Shown here: piece after piece, positions 1 through 12,000 of the stretch
How positions within the stretch are numbered: the stretch's first letter is position 1
Layout of the letters: the number at the start of each line of letters is the position of its first letter
From: Anaeramoeba flamelloides
Taxonomy: Eukaryota > Metamonada > Anaeramoebidae
NCBI GenBank assembly: GCA_027625915.1
Contig: JANTQA010000070.1
Coordinates: forward strand, 12,839,001-12,903,000
Length of the DNA stretch: 64,000 nt
Direction of reading: 5' to 3'
Made by a program: the position numbers and the translations under genes
The notes under the pieces: generated by a model
Databases searched by the model: none
The model's input: only the letters and a program-made list of their open reading frames with translations
Told to the model about the DNA's origin: nothing

Positions 1-348
1 TTTACTAATTTTTCAACAATAAAAGAAAATCATTTTCAAAATGTTCAATATGATTAAGCCAAAGAGCCATAAATTGTATTTAATAATCATTGTTGTGAAA
101 ATTCTGATTGTTAAAATAACAAAAAAAAATTTTGAAAAAGTTTTTTTATATTTCTTAATTATCTTAGATAAATTAGATATTTAAAAGTAAGCTTATTAGA
201 GAGAGGTTTGCTTTGTTAATGAATAAAAAAATTTTTAAATTTAACTTTTTTTTTTTTTTAATTTTGATTATTAAATTTTTTTTGTTTTTGTTTTTTGTTT
301 TTTGTTTTTTGCTTTTTTTCATGAGAGGAAAAGTTTTGGAAAAGTAAC

Positions 349-1208
349 CATTGTAAAAAAAATTTGGGTCATTAAAAAAAATTGTGTCAGTCAAAAATTT
401 GTTTTCATTTGTTAAATAGTAAATATTAGCAAAATGATTTTTGATCAAAGTAAAAATTTATCAACAAATCTTACATTTAAGAAAAACCAAAGTCATTATC
501 AATAATTATTTTCAAAGACAAAATTATTTGGTTGCATTTTGGCTTTTTATAATTACTGTGGAACTCTAAAAAACAAAAATTTACATTTAATTGTAAACTT
601 TACTAAAAATAAGAGAAATATTTATTCGGAAATATTAAAATCTATTTATTCAATAAGATATTTATCATTGTTGAATAATATGAATGTATCAAAGTTAATT
701 TTAAATATCCTTTAAAACCAAATCGAATCATAAAATCTTCCAATATAGCTATTTTTTCAGAAGAGATTGTTTTCCATTACTGTTGTACAATAAAAATTTC
801 AAAATAACGAAATACCAAGATTTCAGAAACCATTTACATTCTTTAAATCCCTATAGACCAACTTTAATTTAAAACACTTATTAATTTTTGGTCTTTCCAA
901 ACAATGACTAACTTGATCTTGGGATGTAATCTAAAAAAAAATTAACATTTTTAGTAAAGTTTACAATTAAATGTAAATTTTTGTTTTTTAGAGTTCCACA
1001 GTAATTATAAAAAGCCAAAATGCAACCAAATAATTTTGTCTTTGAAAATAATTATTGATAATGACTTTGGTTTTTCTTAAATGTAAGATTTGTTGATAAA
1101 TTTTTACTTTGATCAAAAATCATATTGCTAATATTTACTATTTAAAAAACGAAAACAAATTTTTGACTGACACAATTTTTTTTAATGACCCAATTTTTTT
1201 TCACAATG
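349..1208. repeat. Long inverted repeat (foldback 1)
   Basis: Two arms of about 261 bp (349-609 and 948-1208) are reverse complements with only a few differences, separated by a 338 bp AT-rich spacer. Shared blocks include the TTAAATGTAAATTTTTGTTT segment near the inner ends and the GACTGACACAAT block near the outer ends. No transposase frame lies in the spacer. It is either a non-autonomous foldback element or a recent inverted duplication. The near identity of the arms argues for recent origin or ongoing gene conversion. Confidence 0.8.
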
Positions 1209-2515
1209 ATAATAGAATTTTTTTTTCAAACTTGTTTCCAAAAAATTTAACAAACTTTTTGATGAAATTTGAGCAATAAAAGAACATAATATCTTTCCAA
1301 TAAAGTAGAAACGACAATGAATTAGATGCTAATCGTGAAGGTGAATGATTGAATAAATAACATAAATACATTTTTTTTGTGTATATTATTTAAGAAAGAG
1401 TTTCCAAAAAAGTTGGGTATTTTTTACTATGAAATTTCATAAAAAAATCCTCTTTGTGATTGAATCTATTCGTAAATTCATTAAATAAAATTAAGTATTT
1501 TATTAAGAACGGTCAAATCTGTTCATATTGTTTGTATTTTTACAAATTAAGCCAATAATATATATCTCAAAAATCAAATGAAAAATTGTACTTATTTTAG
1601 AAAAACAATATAAGGCAAATTTCAATTAAATATAGACGAATGACTAAGATATACATGTTTTTTAACTAATATAATAAAGTTATCAGATTTCCTCTATTCT
1701 ATTTGATATTTTCTTGAGATTAAACCTCTTATTAAATTTTTTTTCTATCATAAAGAAAATATATCCGACTCAATTTTCATACCTTGAAAAATATCTTGTA
1801 GAAACCGAGAACCGACTTTTTAATTATCTTTTATTTATTTAATTCCTATTAAGAAAAAAATTGAATTGTTATCAAGAATTAATTTATCATAAATAACAAT
1901 TTTATATATTGGAATAGTTTCAGGTGATCTAATTTAATAAATATTTTTGAAAATTATTTCGTTGATCTTTTTAGGAAATAGCTTTTATACTTTTTTAGGA
2001 ATAAGAATTTTTAATTTTATGTTTTTCATTCAATAAAACATGATTGTTTTTTTATTATTTTTAATTTTATTGAGTAGTTTATTCGAGGTCTTCTCTTCAA
2101 ATCCCCCCCCCAAAGATAATAAAGTTAATTTTTCTTTTAATCATCCATTTTCTATTTGGAAAATTTTAATATAACCAAAATTTTAATTTTTATCATTATA
2201 TTTTAATAAATAGAAAAGAAAATACATTTTATAACTGTTCTATAAAAACAATATTATCTAAATTAAGTTACATTTGTTAAATACAGGATAAATTTTCTAT
2301 ATTTGGATATTACGAAAATTATACATTGTCCTCCACTCCCACTTTCAAATCAATAGATATCCAATACCTTTTCATTTTTTTTTTTTTTTTTGGATACTGA
2401 AAATAATTATTTTATATTTTTGTTCAACCAAAAACTTTGAATTGATTCCATTTCGATATCTTTATATTTAAAAGTTATTTTTTACTATTGCATCTTTTTA
2501 AATACTATTTCTTTA

Positions 2516-2711
2516 CAGCCAGTTCCACTTTTAAGACACAAACTACCAACGGAATTTAAGGCACAAAAAATTCCAAATTAAGGTACAAAATTTGGAATTT
2601 TTTTATTTACAATTTATTTTACTAGAATCTGAATTTTGTGCCTTAATTTGAGATTTTTAATTGTGCCTTAAATTTCGTTGGAAGTTTGGGCCTTAAAAGT
2701 GAAACTGACTG
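2516..2711. mobile_element. Tc1/mariner-like MITE, copy 1
   Basis: A 196 bp element starts with CAGCCAGTTCCACTTTTAAG and ends with the matching inverted sequence (AAAAGTGAAACTGACTG). It is flanked on both sides by TA, the target duplication of Tc1/mariner transposons. The whole body is an imperfect palindrome (GGCACAA / TTGTGCC blocks) around a central ATTTTACTAGAATCTGAATT. It has no coding capacity. It is the best preserved copy of a family seen at least nine times in the window. Confidence 0.85.
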
Positions 2712-3034
2712 TATATATTTTAGTTTAATAATTTATTTCCCCCCTTTTTTAATTAAGTGGTTGGTAATATTTGCTAAAAAAACAAAACAACATAATTTTT
2801 TTTTAAAAGATTTCAATAATTTCATTTTTTTATATATTTTGTTATTATTTAGATTTGTAAGTTTTATCAGATTTTTTTTTTTTTTTATTTGATAAATTTA
2901 ATAGTTTTTTTTTATAAAATATTGACCGACACACCTTTAATATACAACAAAAAGTTTAAATAATATTCGAAAAGATCTTAATTAATATAAAACGTGCATT
3001 TGTGGAATAATTTTTGAAAAAAAAATTGTTATTG

Positions 3035-3237
3035 TTTTTACCCTTTTCCTCTTTTTATTTTACCTTTTCTTTTTTTCTTTTTTTTTTTATTCGGCCCCTT
3101 TCCGCTTTCCCTTTTTCTCTCTTTTACCTTTTCCCTATTTTATTTTTTATTTTTTTTTATTCTGTTCCTTTCCTCTTTCCCCTTTTCTCTCTTTTACCTT
3201 TTTCCGCTTTTCTTTTTTTCTTCTGTTCCTTTCCCTA
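3035..3237. repeat. Polypyrimidine tract with imperfect tandem repeat
   Basis: About 200 bases on the + strand are almost only T and C. A unit containing CTCTCTTTTACCTTTT occurs twice, about 75 bases apart. This is low-complexity sequence; the open frame across it is compositional and I do not call it a gene. Confidence 0.7.
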
Positions 3238-5017
3238 CGGTAGGTCAAACTACCCGTATTAAGAACATAAAACCCATGCTTCAAAATTAAAATTTTACTT
3301 TTTTTTCTTCTTGCTCCAACATACATCTAGTTACTACCCGATATTATATCCATAGTAAAATATATTTTGAAGGTTAACTCCTTGATATTTTAAGAAAAGT
3401 TGAAATTATGAATTGAATTGCAATTTGTTTTAAATTTTTTATTTTTTTATTGTTGAAAAAGTGTAAATTACACTCTAAATATCCATGTAAATAAATACCC
3501 TTTGTTGAATTTAAGTTTAAAATTACAGATTTCAGGATTATTAATTAAAAAAAATAATTTCAATCTTTACTGGATTAAAATTATTACATTAAGATTTTTT
3601 TCTTTTAATTTATTTTGAAAAAAGAATTTATCTTTAATAAAAAGGGAATTTCCTTTACAAATGATCAATATTTTCAATAATTCCCCTATGTTCATCTATT
3701 AAACATGTGGCAAAAAATTATTAGAATTTATATTTACAATAAAATTTTTCTTTTTTTACAAAAATATTATTTTTTTTTTATCTTTGTTTCTTTTTTATTC
3801 ATTTTTTTCAAAATATTAAATCAATTCCTATGAGCAAACAAACATCAAGTCGTGTAAATATAATTATATCATTGTATAAATTTTGGGTCAATTGATTCTA
3901 CCAAATCCTTAATACAAATAAAAAATGAATTCTTTTTCAAAGATAAAAGATAATTTTTAAGGAGCATTAAACTTCAAAAACCCGAAACAGTAAAAAAAAA
4001 TTAACACAGATTTCTTAAAAATAATACACCTTCAGAAATCAGTTTCCATTCTAACAAATCAATTTCAAAAATTTCTTAAGAGGGTTGTAATTTTGAAAAA
4101 AAGGCTTATTGCCGATAAATTCCTGAAAATTTTTGCATTATTTTTCGTTTTGTAAATTTATTTTTATCAAAGCTATGATTAAAACATCTTATTGGTTTAG
4201 GTGTTAAGAACCCTTTGAAAAATTAATTGTTCTTGAAATTATTTTACGAATAACTGATTTATACTATTTGTTGCAAAATAAATTAAAGAATATTTTCATT
4301 CATCTTTCCAAAAAATTGTTTAAAAGATCAGAGTCAAATTTTAAATTATTATACTATTTTATTGGAAAATAAATAAAACAAAATTTTCATTCAGCTTTCA
4401 CACATAAAGATTTTTTAAATGATCCAACCTTACAAATATTTAATTCTAAAAATCAAACTTAAGTTATTAATTTCACTTTTAGAATTGGTTTCTTTCATGA
4501 TTTGTTATAATTCTTTTATAAAATTTATTGGAAAGCTGAATGAAAATAGTGATCTTATAATTTGATATTTAAAAATAAGGAGAGGTTAATATATTTTCAA
4601 AAATTGAAATTGAACTAAAAATTCTATAAAATTTGCAGGATTTACTCTTTGTGAACATTTTTAAAAATCTTTCAAAATTTGTTGCACTTTCCAACCATGA
4701 GTTGGAGACACCAAAAGCAACAACCAACACTTGTCACCTAACTTTTAAATAAATTTAGACATTGTTGAAATCCAATTAGGTAACAACACCCTAAAATAGA
4801 GATCAATTGTAAAAAAAAGTTTGTCAAAAAAAAAAAATTTTTTCTGTACATTACACACAAAAGTTAAATTTCCAGGAATGAATTTGATACACACACTCAT
4901 CTATAGTATACTCCACTGAGTTATTGTCTCTGATTGAATCTAACCATTAAGGAATAAAACATTTCATTTTTTTCATCTTTTTGCTTTTTCTTACTTTGTT
5001 TATCAACAAAAATTAAA

Positions 5018-6334
5018 ATGAGTTTAATTACAAAGGTATTTAAAGGAGACTTTTTTCATACTTTGGGACTTAAAAAATTCCAACATTTAAGCAACCACGT
5101 TTTGGGTGTTAATCTTTATGGGAAAATTGAATTTTTGAAGCCAATTAGCGAACTGGATGAATTAAGAAACCGATACAAATTCCAAGAATCGATTATTAAG
5201 GACCTAGGCAATGGCTTTATGGTACCAGGATTTGTTGACGCGCATGCGCATGCCCCACAATCTGTCAACGTTGGCTTAGGAACAGACTTGCCATTACTTG
5301 ATTGGCTAATCAAATATACGTTCCCAACCGAATCGAAATTCCAAGAAGCGGATTATGCCAATTTAGTTTATTCAAGGTTTGTCAAAAGGAATTTACAGCA
5401 AGGTACCACGACGACGTGTTATTTTGGAACCATCCATCTTGACTCATGTAAAATTTTGGTTGACCTATGTACAAAGTATGGGCAAAGAGCGATCATTGGG
5501 AAGGTGAACATGAACCGAAATAGCCCCGACAACTATATTGAGACGACAAGCGATTCCATTCGAGACACAGAAGCCTTTGTTGAGTATGTCAAAAACAAAC
5601 CAACAGACCTCGTTGAGCCCATCATCACCCCAAGGTTTGTACCAACATGCGATCCCGATTTGATGTATCAACTTGGCGAAATTGCAAAAAAAAACGATTT
5701 GAGAATCCAATCGCATGTCTCTGAAAATAAAGACGAAGTTGCTTGGGTCAAAGATCTTCACCCAGAATGTAAAAGTTACTCGGACGTGTATTACAAGCAC
5801 GGGCTTTTAAATGACAAAACGATCATGGCACATGGCATCTACTTAACAGACGAAGAAAGGAAATTGTATCAAAAAGTTGGCGCGTCGATCGCGCATTGTG
5901 CCAATTCAAATTTTACACTTTCCTCAGGTTGCCTAAATCTTCGACAGCTGCTGGATATGGGAATCAAAGTCGGGCTAGGCACAGACGTCTCTGGTGGGTA
6001 TGCATCTTCGATGCTGCAATGCATCAGGGACACGATCATCTGCTCGAAGGCCAAATCTTTTGAAACACAAGACAAGCATAACGAAATCGATTTCCGTGAG
6101 GGCTTCCATTTAGCTACCTTGGGTAGTGCGAAAAGTATTGGGCTGGATCACAAAATTGGTAATTTCGAATTATACAAACACTTTGATGCCTTGTGGGTTA
6201 AAACCGATGTTGAGAATGGCCCTTTTGATTCCTTTAATACAGATTCTATTGAAGACCGTTTCCAAAAATGGATATATTTGGGTGATGACCGTAATATTCA
6301 CAAAACTTTTGTCAATGGTAAACAAGTCAAATAA
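5018..6334 (+). CDS. gda: Guanine deaminase
   Basis: A 438-residue, intronless protein of the amidohydrolase superfamily that hydrolyses guanine to xanthine and ammonia in cytosolic purine salvage or catabolism. The guanine deaminase signature PGFVDAHAHAPQ supplies metal ligands His76 and His78. HVSEN gives His233 and Glu236, MAHGIYL gives His272, HCANSN lies at 293-298, and GLGTDVSGG gives Asp323. These correspond in order and spacing to the zinc ligands and catalytic Glu of the human enzyme as I remember it (82, 84, 240, 279, 330; Glu243). Length fits the family (human about 454). The start is the first ATG, preceded by an A-rich leader. It stands alone with large gene-free flanks, and its base composition is clearly more GC-rich than the surroundings. 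Identification is firm; substrate preference is inferred from the motifs. Confidence 0.96.
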   Translation: MSLITKVFKGDFFHTLGLKKFQHLSNHVLGVNLYGKIEFLKPISELDELRNRYKFQESIIKDLGNGFMVPGFVDAHAHAPQSVNVGLGTDLPLLDWLIKYTFPTESKFQEADYANLVYSRFVKRNLQQGTTTTCYFGTIHLDSCKILVDLCTKYGQRAIIGKVNMNRNSPDNYIETTSDSIRDTEAFVEYVKNKPTDLVEPIITPRFVPTCDPDLMYQLGEIAKKNDLRIQSHVSENKDEVAWVKDLHPECKSYSDVYYKHGLLNDKTIMAHGIYLTDEERKLYQKVGASIAHCANSNFTLSSGCLNLRQLLDMGIKVGLGTDVSGGYASSMLQCIRDTIICSKAKSFETQDKHNEIDFREGFHLATLGSAKSIGLDHKIGNFELYKHFDALWVKTDVENGPFDSFNTDSIEDRFQKWIYLGDDRNIHKTFVNGKQVK

Positions 6335-6647
6335 AGAATTTGAAAGAAATCATTTCTTTTGTTCTTTTTCTCTTTCTTGATTTCTTTCTTGATTTCTTGT
6401 GCACTTTCAAATTATTCTTTTTATATTAAGATCAGTTTAATCTTTTGATTATTTTTATTTACAATAAAAGTCTATAACCACCAATTTTTAATTTTATTTT
6501 GATCATTATTTATTGTATAATTTTAAAATACAATTACTATCCGGTTCTTGGAAAAATATTATATAGAAAAATAAAAATTTCCAATTTTATATTTTTTTTT
6601 TTGGTATTAGTGGTTTGAAAAATGTGAGGACTTTTTTCAACTTTTAT

Positions 6648-6790
6648 CAAGTTTTCTATTTTAAAAAGTGAAAACTTTTTCAGAATTTAAACTTTTAGAA
6701 GTTTTCTATATTAAAAAAAGTGAAAACTTTTTCAGAATTAAAATTTTTAGAAAGTTTTCGATTTTAATAATGTGAGGTATCAACCTTTAA
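6648..6790. repeat. Short tandem repeat, about 50-52 bp unit
   Basis: Two full copies and one partial copy of a unit starting AAGTTTTCTATTTTAAAAAG and running through GTGAAAACTTTTTCAGAAT. The following GTATCAACCTTTAAAGC / GTAGAGGTTA segment resembles the arm sequence of the inverted repeat at 52155-52923, so this looks like a degenerate, rearranged relative of that element. Confidence 0.6.
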
Positions 6791-7454
6791 AGCTGGTGTA
6801 GAGGTTAGTGTGTGTGGGAAAGTACCACTTTTTTCAAAAAATACTCTTCACTTTATTATAATATAAACACTAACCAAGTTTTATTCTTAAAAAAATCATA
6901 AAAAAAAAACTATCACCTTTTTAAAAAGGACTATATTATTTTAGATTTATTCCTTTATCTTATTTGATGATTTTTTTTTTTTTTTATTTAATTATTACCT
7001 TATTTTAATATACTGAACAAAAAGAAAAGTTAATTTATATCTTAGACTTTGATTATTTTTTTAATTCAATGTCATGGTAAATACAATGATGTTTATTGAA
7101 CGCCTTAAATTATTTATCAAAAACAAATTAAATCTCTTTTTTTACAAAAAAATCATAGAATAATATTTACAAGAACTTTCCACCCAACAAATTATTGTCA
7201 TTTTTTTTTTTTTTTTTGAAGAATTTTTCCTTTTAAATTTAAAAATAAAATGTCCAACTTCGTCACTTTTTTAGATCCGATAGAAAATCGAACTTTAAAT
7301 GGGTAAAATTAACAAAATAATAGCATTTTTTCGAATAATAATCCAAATGTGAAAAAAAAATCAAAAGATTAAACAAAACATTATTTTTGATATAAAAAAA
7401 CAAAATTGTAAAAAAGATTAGTATCATAAGATGGAAAAATGAGAAAAAAAATAA

Positions 7455-8000
7455 ATTGTTTTAATCATAAACCCAATTTCAAAAACTATGACTCATATGA
7501 AATAATAAATTGAAAAAAAAAAAAAAATCTTTAGTATTCTAGAACAACTGATCATCAAATCTGATAAATATTTAACTTGCAAATCATTCATATTATATCA
7601 AAATCGGATATTTTAAAAACTCAAAAAAGAAAAACAAAAACTAAAAAAAAGGCAAATCACAATTTTTTTATTTGAGCATTATCGATTGTTGATTACAGAA
7701 ATTTCACTGAAAAAACGTTAAAAAGAAGATTTTTTGCCCATCAATAATTATAGAAATTTTACAACCATTACAGAGTATCGATTTTTTTAATGTATATAAT
7801 ATTTTTTCTAAAATCTTTTTGTTTTTTAAAGATAAAAAACAAAGTAAAAAATAAAAAGAAATAAAAAAGAAATTTTTAAAAAATAAAACCAAAATTTGAT
7901 GAAATTAGATAAAATGATTCTGATCTGAAAATTAAAAATTCTTATACAGAGTATATTGTATAAAACAAAACATAATCAGTTCCAATGATATTACACGTTT
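7455..8000 (+). repeat. Dispersed repeat family R2, copy at 7.5 kb
   Basis: Starts near CCCAATTTCAAAAACTATGA, contains a small inverted repeat (ATTTCAAAAA-TATGACTCA versus the return arm near 7670), then a block TTACAGAAATTTCACTGAAA, a purine-rich filler, and ends around CAGTTCCAATGATATTACAC. The same order of blocks occurs at 50617-51270, partly at 24355-24700, and in reverse at about 39130-39430. No protein is encoded, so it is a non-autonomous element of unknown class. Confidence 0.6.
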
Positions 8001-9092
8001 TCGGCATTTTTCTAAAACTATTTTAAAATTCAAATAATTTAAATATAGAATTCTTGGAGATGAGAAAAAAATGATCATTTATTTGAATTCTTTTTAAATA
8101 TCTTGAAATTTATAAGATTATGTAAGTATAAAATTTAAAAATATTAAGAGAATAGAAAACGAACTATTATAATTAAACTACGTTATTTCAAGAATATTTT
8201 TTATATTTGTATATTGATTTAATTATATTTCATAATATTTTTTGAAAAATATTTAAAAATTTGAGAAATAATTACAAAAGTTTATTGGTATTTTGGATAT
8301 GTTGAATTCTTATTAATCCATCAGAATAATTAAGGTTGTGTAATTGATTATTATTTTGAAATAATCAAATTAAAAAGTATTTCTTTTAAGTTTTAAATTG
8401 AATTGTTACAAGTTTTAAAATAGTTTTTTTCGTAATATTTTTAATATAATGATTTGACTGTTTTTCTTTTATTTTTTTGTTTAATAAAAAAAAAAAAAGA
8501 AAAAATTGATTGGAACTCGTTTTTTGGATAACAAATTAAATTTTGATAATTGTTAAATTATTATTGTAAATTTTTTTTTTTTTTGATTCTAATACGAAGT
8601 TATTTTAAAACAGAATCTTGAGTTTAGATTTAAAATTTATTTTTTCCACTTCCTTCTCAAACAATATAATTTCCTTCTTCTTCAAAATGAAAACATTTTT
8701 TTTTAAATAATTATGAAATAGAATAGATTTTGAACTTTTCAAAAATGATTAGAAAATGGATCAAACTTTTACAAACAATGGTTCACTTCAATAAATAACT
8801 TTATAAGGAATTTTGGGACACTAACCCTCAGATTTTTACTTTGGTTTTTCAATTTCAATAAATGTAGTAATTTTTTTTTTGAATTTGCTCTTAAATTTAC
8901 TGGAATTATTTTTTTTTATCTGCTTGTCACTTACAACACTGAAAAACAATAATTTTAGTCTCAGTTTTTAATAAGAATATTCTTACTTTACTTATAATCT
9001 GCAATATCTGATAAACATTTAAATGAAAAAGCGAAAAGGCTTTCATTTTTTCATTTTTTGCTCAGATTCTTTTTCATTACATAAACATACCA

Positions 9093-12000
9093 ATGAGTTA
9101 TAAGAAAAATAAAAACTTGAGAAGAAAACAAAAAAAAAAAAGACAAAAACAACGTACACAAATAAAACAGAAATCTAAAACAAAAAAGGCACAAGAATTA
9201 AAAGCAAAAGCAGAGAAGGCTTTAAGTCAATTTAATTTTCAGCAGGCTGTTGATGTAAAAATCTTCATTTCTTTTTTTGAAATCCTTTTTCTTGTAAAGA
9301 ATAATTTTCATCAAACAAAAGACTTTTAAAACCTTTGTTTGAATCCAAATTACATTTACACTTGATGAATTTTTTTTTTTGATTTTCTCGATCAATGTCA
9401 CGTAATCAAATTAAAATTGTAATTTTTTTTTTTATTCTCTTGTAATCTGATAAATCTTTTTGTAAACAATATTCTTAGTTATATTCAAAAGCACTCCTAC
9501 TTGTTCCTAATGACACGGCGACAATGGACACTCTTGGAATGATTTTTCTCGAAACTGGAAACCAAGAAGAAGCAATTGAGGTAAATAATCTTTTTTTATT
9601 CTCATTACAGATCAGAGCCAATAAGAAACAAAACAATTTTTCGAAAATTACAGTTGAATACTTCAAAATTAACTACCCAGAGAAAAAGGAAAGACACAAT
9701 AATCTTTTGTCCAAAAGATCTTTACTTTCAAGCAAATTGTTATAAAAAACAAAAAAATCAAATAGAAACTTTCAAAACCACCAAAATTAAAGATCTCAAC
9801 CTTCAAATTGTTGTTTTGATCCCATAATTTTTTCAAGTTCAGTTTGGTTTCTACTTGTATTTGGCGAATAAAAGGGATCAAATTTCCACTTCACTTTCAC
9901 ATCTTTTTGCTTTACAAATAGAGCTTTCAAAGAAGTAGGTGGTAATTTGTGGCTTCCATTTGAAAAAGTAAAATGAAAATTAAGTGAAAATTTGTTCCCA
10001 TTTATTCACCAAATATCAGCCTGTTACTTTTGAGAGAAAATTATGAAACAAGTGATTCAATACTGAAAAATTCAAATCTCGATTTTCCTATTTTTGTTTT
10101 ATTACCATTTGGCTACTCATAGTCTTTAATAAAGAATTTTATTGATACAAGTGTGAAAAAACTTTGTAAATAACTTGATTTTCGAAATGTTACTTGCAAA
10201 GAACTGTTTTGAAAGGAGAGTTTTTGAATTTCCAAAAACGGAAATTGAACTTAAAATTTTTTTGGATTTGGAAAAAAGTATTTCTTAAGGACTACGTTTG
10301 CAATTCAACAAATAGCCTCGAAACATTTTTTTCCAATCTCATTTAAAATGTAAATAAATGATCTTTAAAATATTCTCCAATTAGGATCATAAAATCATTT
10401 TATGTCATTTTTTAAATGAAAAATTCACCAAGAAATTTTGAGATACATGAAACTCGAACACCCTTGTCTAAGGATCAAGAAAATGAAATTGAAAAATAAT
10501 AATGATTTTTTAACATTAAAAACACTTCTCAATATATAACACTAAAGCTAAAAGATCACATTATCAATGATTTTTGACAATTGGATTTCTTTGAATTGTT
10601 ACATTGTCTCAACAAACAATTAGTCCGTTCCAGCCGTACCGCGAATTATTATAAGACATAGAAAATGGTTGTCTATTATAAAATTGTGTTTTTTTGAAAT
10701 AGAAAATTCAATTTCTACAAAAAGATAAAAATTTCAACTTCTCTTCATTCGAGTTATTTTTTTTGTAAAAACCAAGACAAAAATTAAATTTTCTCAAAAG
10801 AAAAGAAATCACAGAAATCACAGAAAGTACAGAAAGCACAGAAACCATTAAAATTTTAAAGTATTTTTTGAATATTGTTTTTTAAAATTTTTTCAAACCT
10901 GAGATTTTAATAATTTTGGAATTTGAAGATCCACATTAATGAAAGTTTTTTTATGAATTTGTTTGTCAGTTTCTAAAACCAAAGGAACCAAAAAATGGAT
11001 AACTTCTTTTTTAATCTTCTATGATAAATTTTACAGTTTATGATGAACTTTCATAACCATTTTACGGTTTGTTGCACAAAAAAATTTTTCAGAATAGAAA
11101 ACCAATTTCAGGGTATTATAAATTTTCACGGTAGGGCTGAAAAGAATGTATTAATTATTACAAAGGGGCTTATGATTTTGTCTTATTTTTTTTTCGCTCT
11201 TTTTGTTTTTCCTTGAATTGGATTACACCCAGTCGTGACTAAGAGGAGAGTGTTTCCTCGAATTGTTTTTGGAACAACATTATCCATGCGAAACACGCTT
11301 CACATTTTTTTTGTGCTTTTTTGATAAAATTATTTTGTTTGGATAGTTTCTTTCAAAACCCAATTTGTTTTATCAAGATAAATTGGGTTGAGGTTGTTGT
11401 GGGAAAAATTTTGAAGAATTTTTCATGAAAAGATCACTTGGAAATTAAATTTGCAAAAATTAGTCAGTTTTTTTTATTTAAGGAAGTAAGACCATTTTAC
11501 CATTTTGAAAAATTTTAATTATGTAAACATTACTGAAAAAGTTTTTTTGAGTGCCACCAGATATTGAAACTTTGAAACCAAAACATTATTCACCGCTCTA
11601 TTTGTGGAAAGAAAGCTAACCCAAAGTAATTCAGAGTTGAATCTTTCATTTTTCCATTTTTTGAACATTTTTTTTTGATTAAATTTTTGGTTTTATTAAA
11701 TTAGTTTTTGGATCAAGAAATGTGTTTATATTAATGAACGAAATTAATCCAAGAGTAAACCAAAAAAATAGACCCGAAAAGGTGTGCATTTGAAAACAAA
11801 TATTTTCTTTTACAAGACTAAACACGAAAGATCACCTTTCCAAATAAATTTGTTGAAATCAAGAATGACAAAAAAAAAATCAACCAAAGTCTATTTTTGA
11901 AGATTTTTTTTCTTAATCTTCTTAATTTGGATTAATCCAAACATTTTATAACCTTGAATTTCTCGCCACATTATCATTTATTATTATTTTACAAAAACTA

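Larger units (their letters stand above)
1..5017. other. Gene-free AT-rich region before guanine deaminase
   Basis: I see no supportable exon on either strand. The stretch contains the long inverted repeat at 349-1208, a Tc1-like MITE at 2516-2711, a C9 run near 2103-2111, and a nearly pure pyrimidine tract at about 3035-3237. The last 100 bases before the deaminase start are T-rich and probably carry its promoter, but I recognise no specific element. Confidence 0.6.
6335..9092. other. Intergenic region, repeats only
   Basis: No exon found. It holds tandem repeats at about 6648-6776, related to the arms of the foldback near 52.3 kb, and an R2-family dispersed repeat at about 7455-8000. The rest is A/T homopolymer-rich. 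The bases just before 9093 presumably contain the Acl4-like gene promoter. Confidence 0.55.

Noticed and set aside
3014-3262. 82-residue Phe/Leu-rich open frame
   Set aside because: It is the translation of a T/C-only tract with no codon structure; a compositional frame.
11220-11310. GC-richer patch with short plus-strand frame VVTKRRVFPRIVFGTT
   Set aside because: Inside the Acl4-like intron, short, without domain or splice support; not enough to call an exon.
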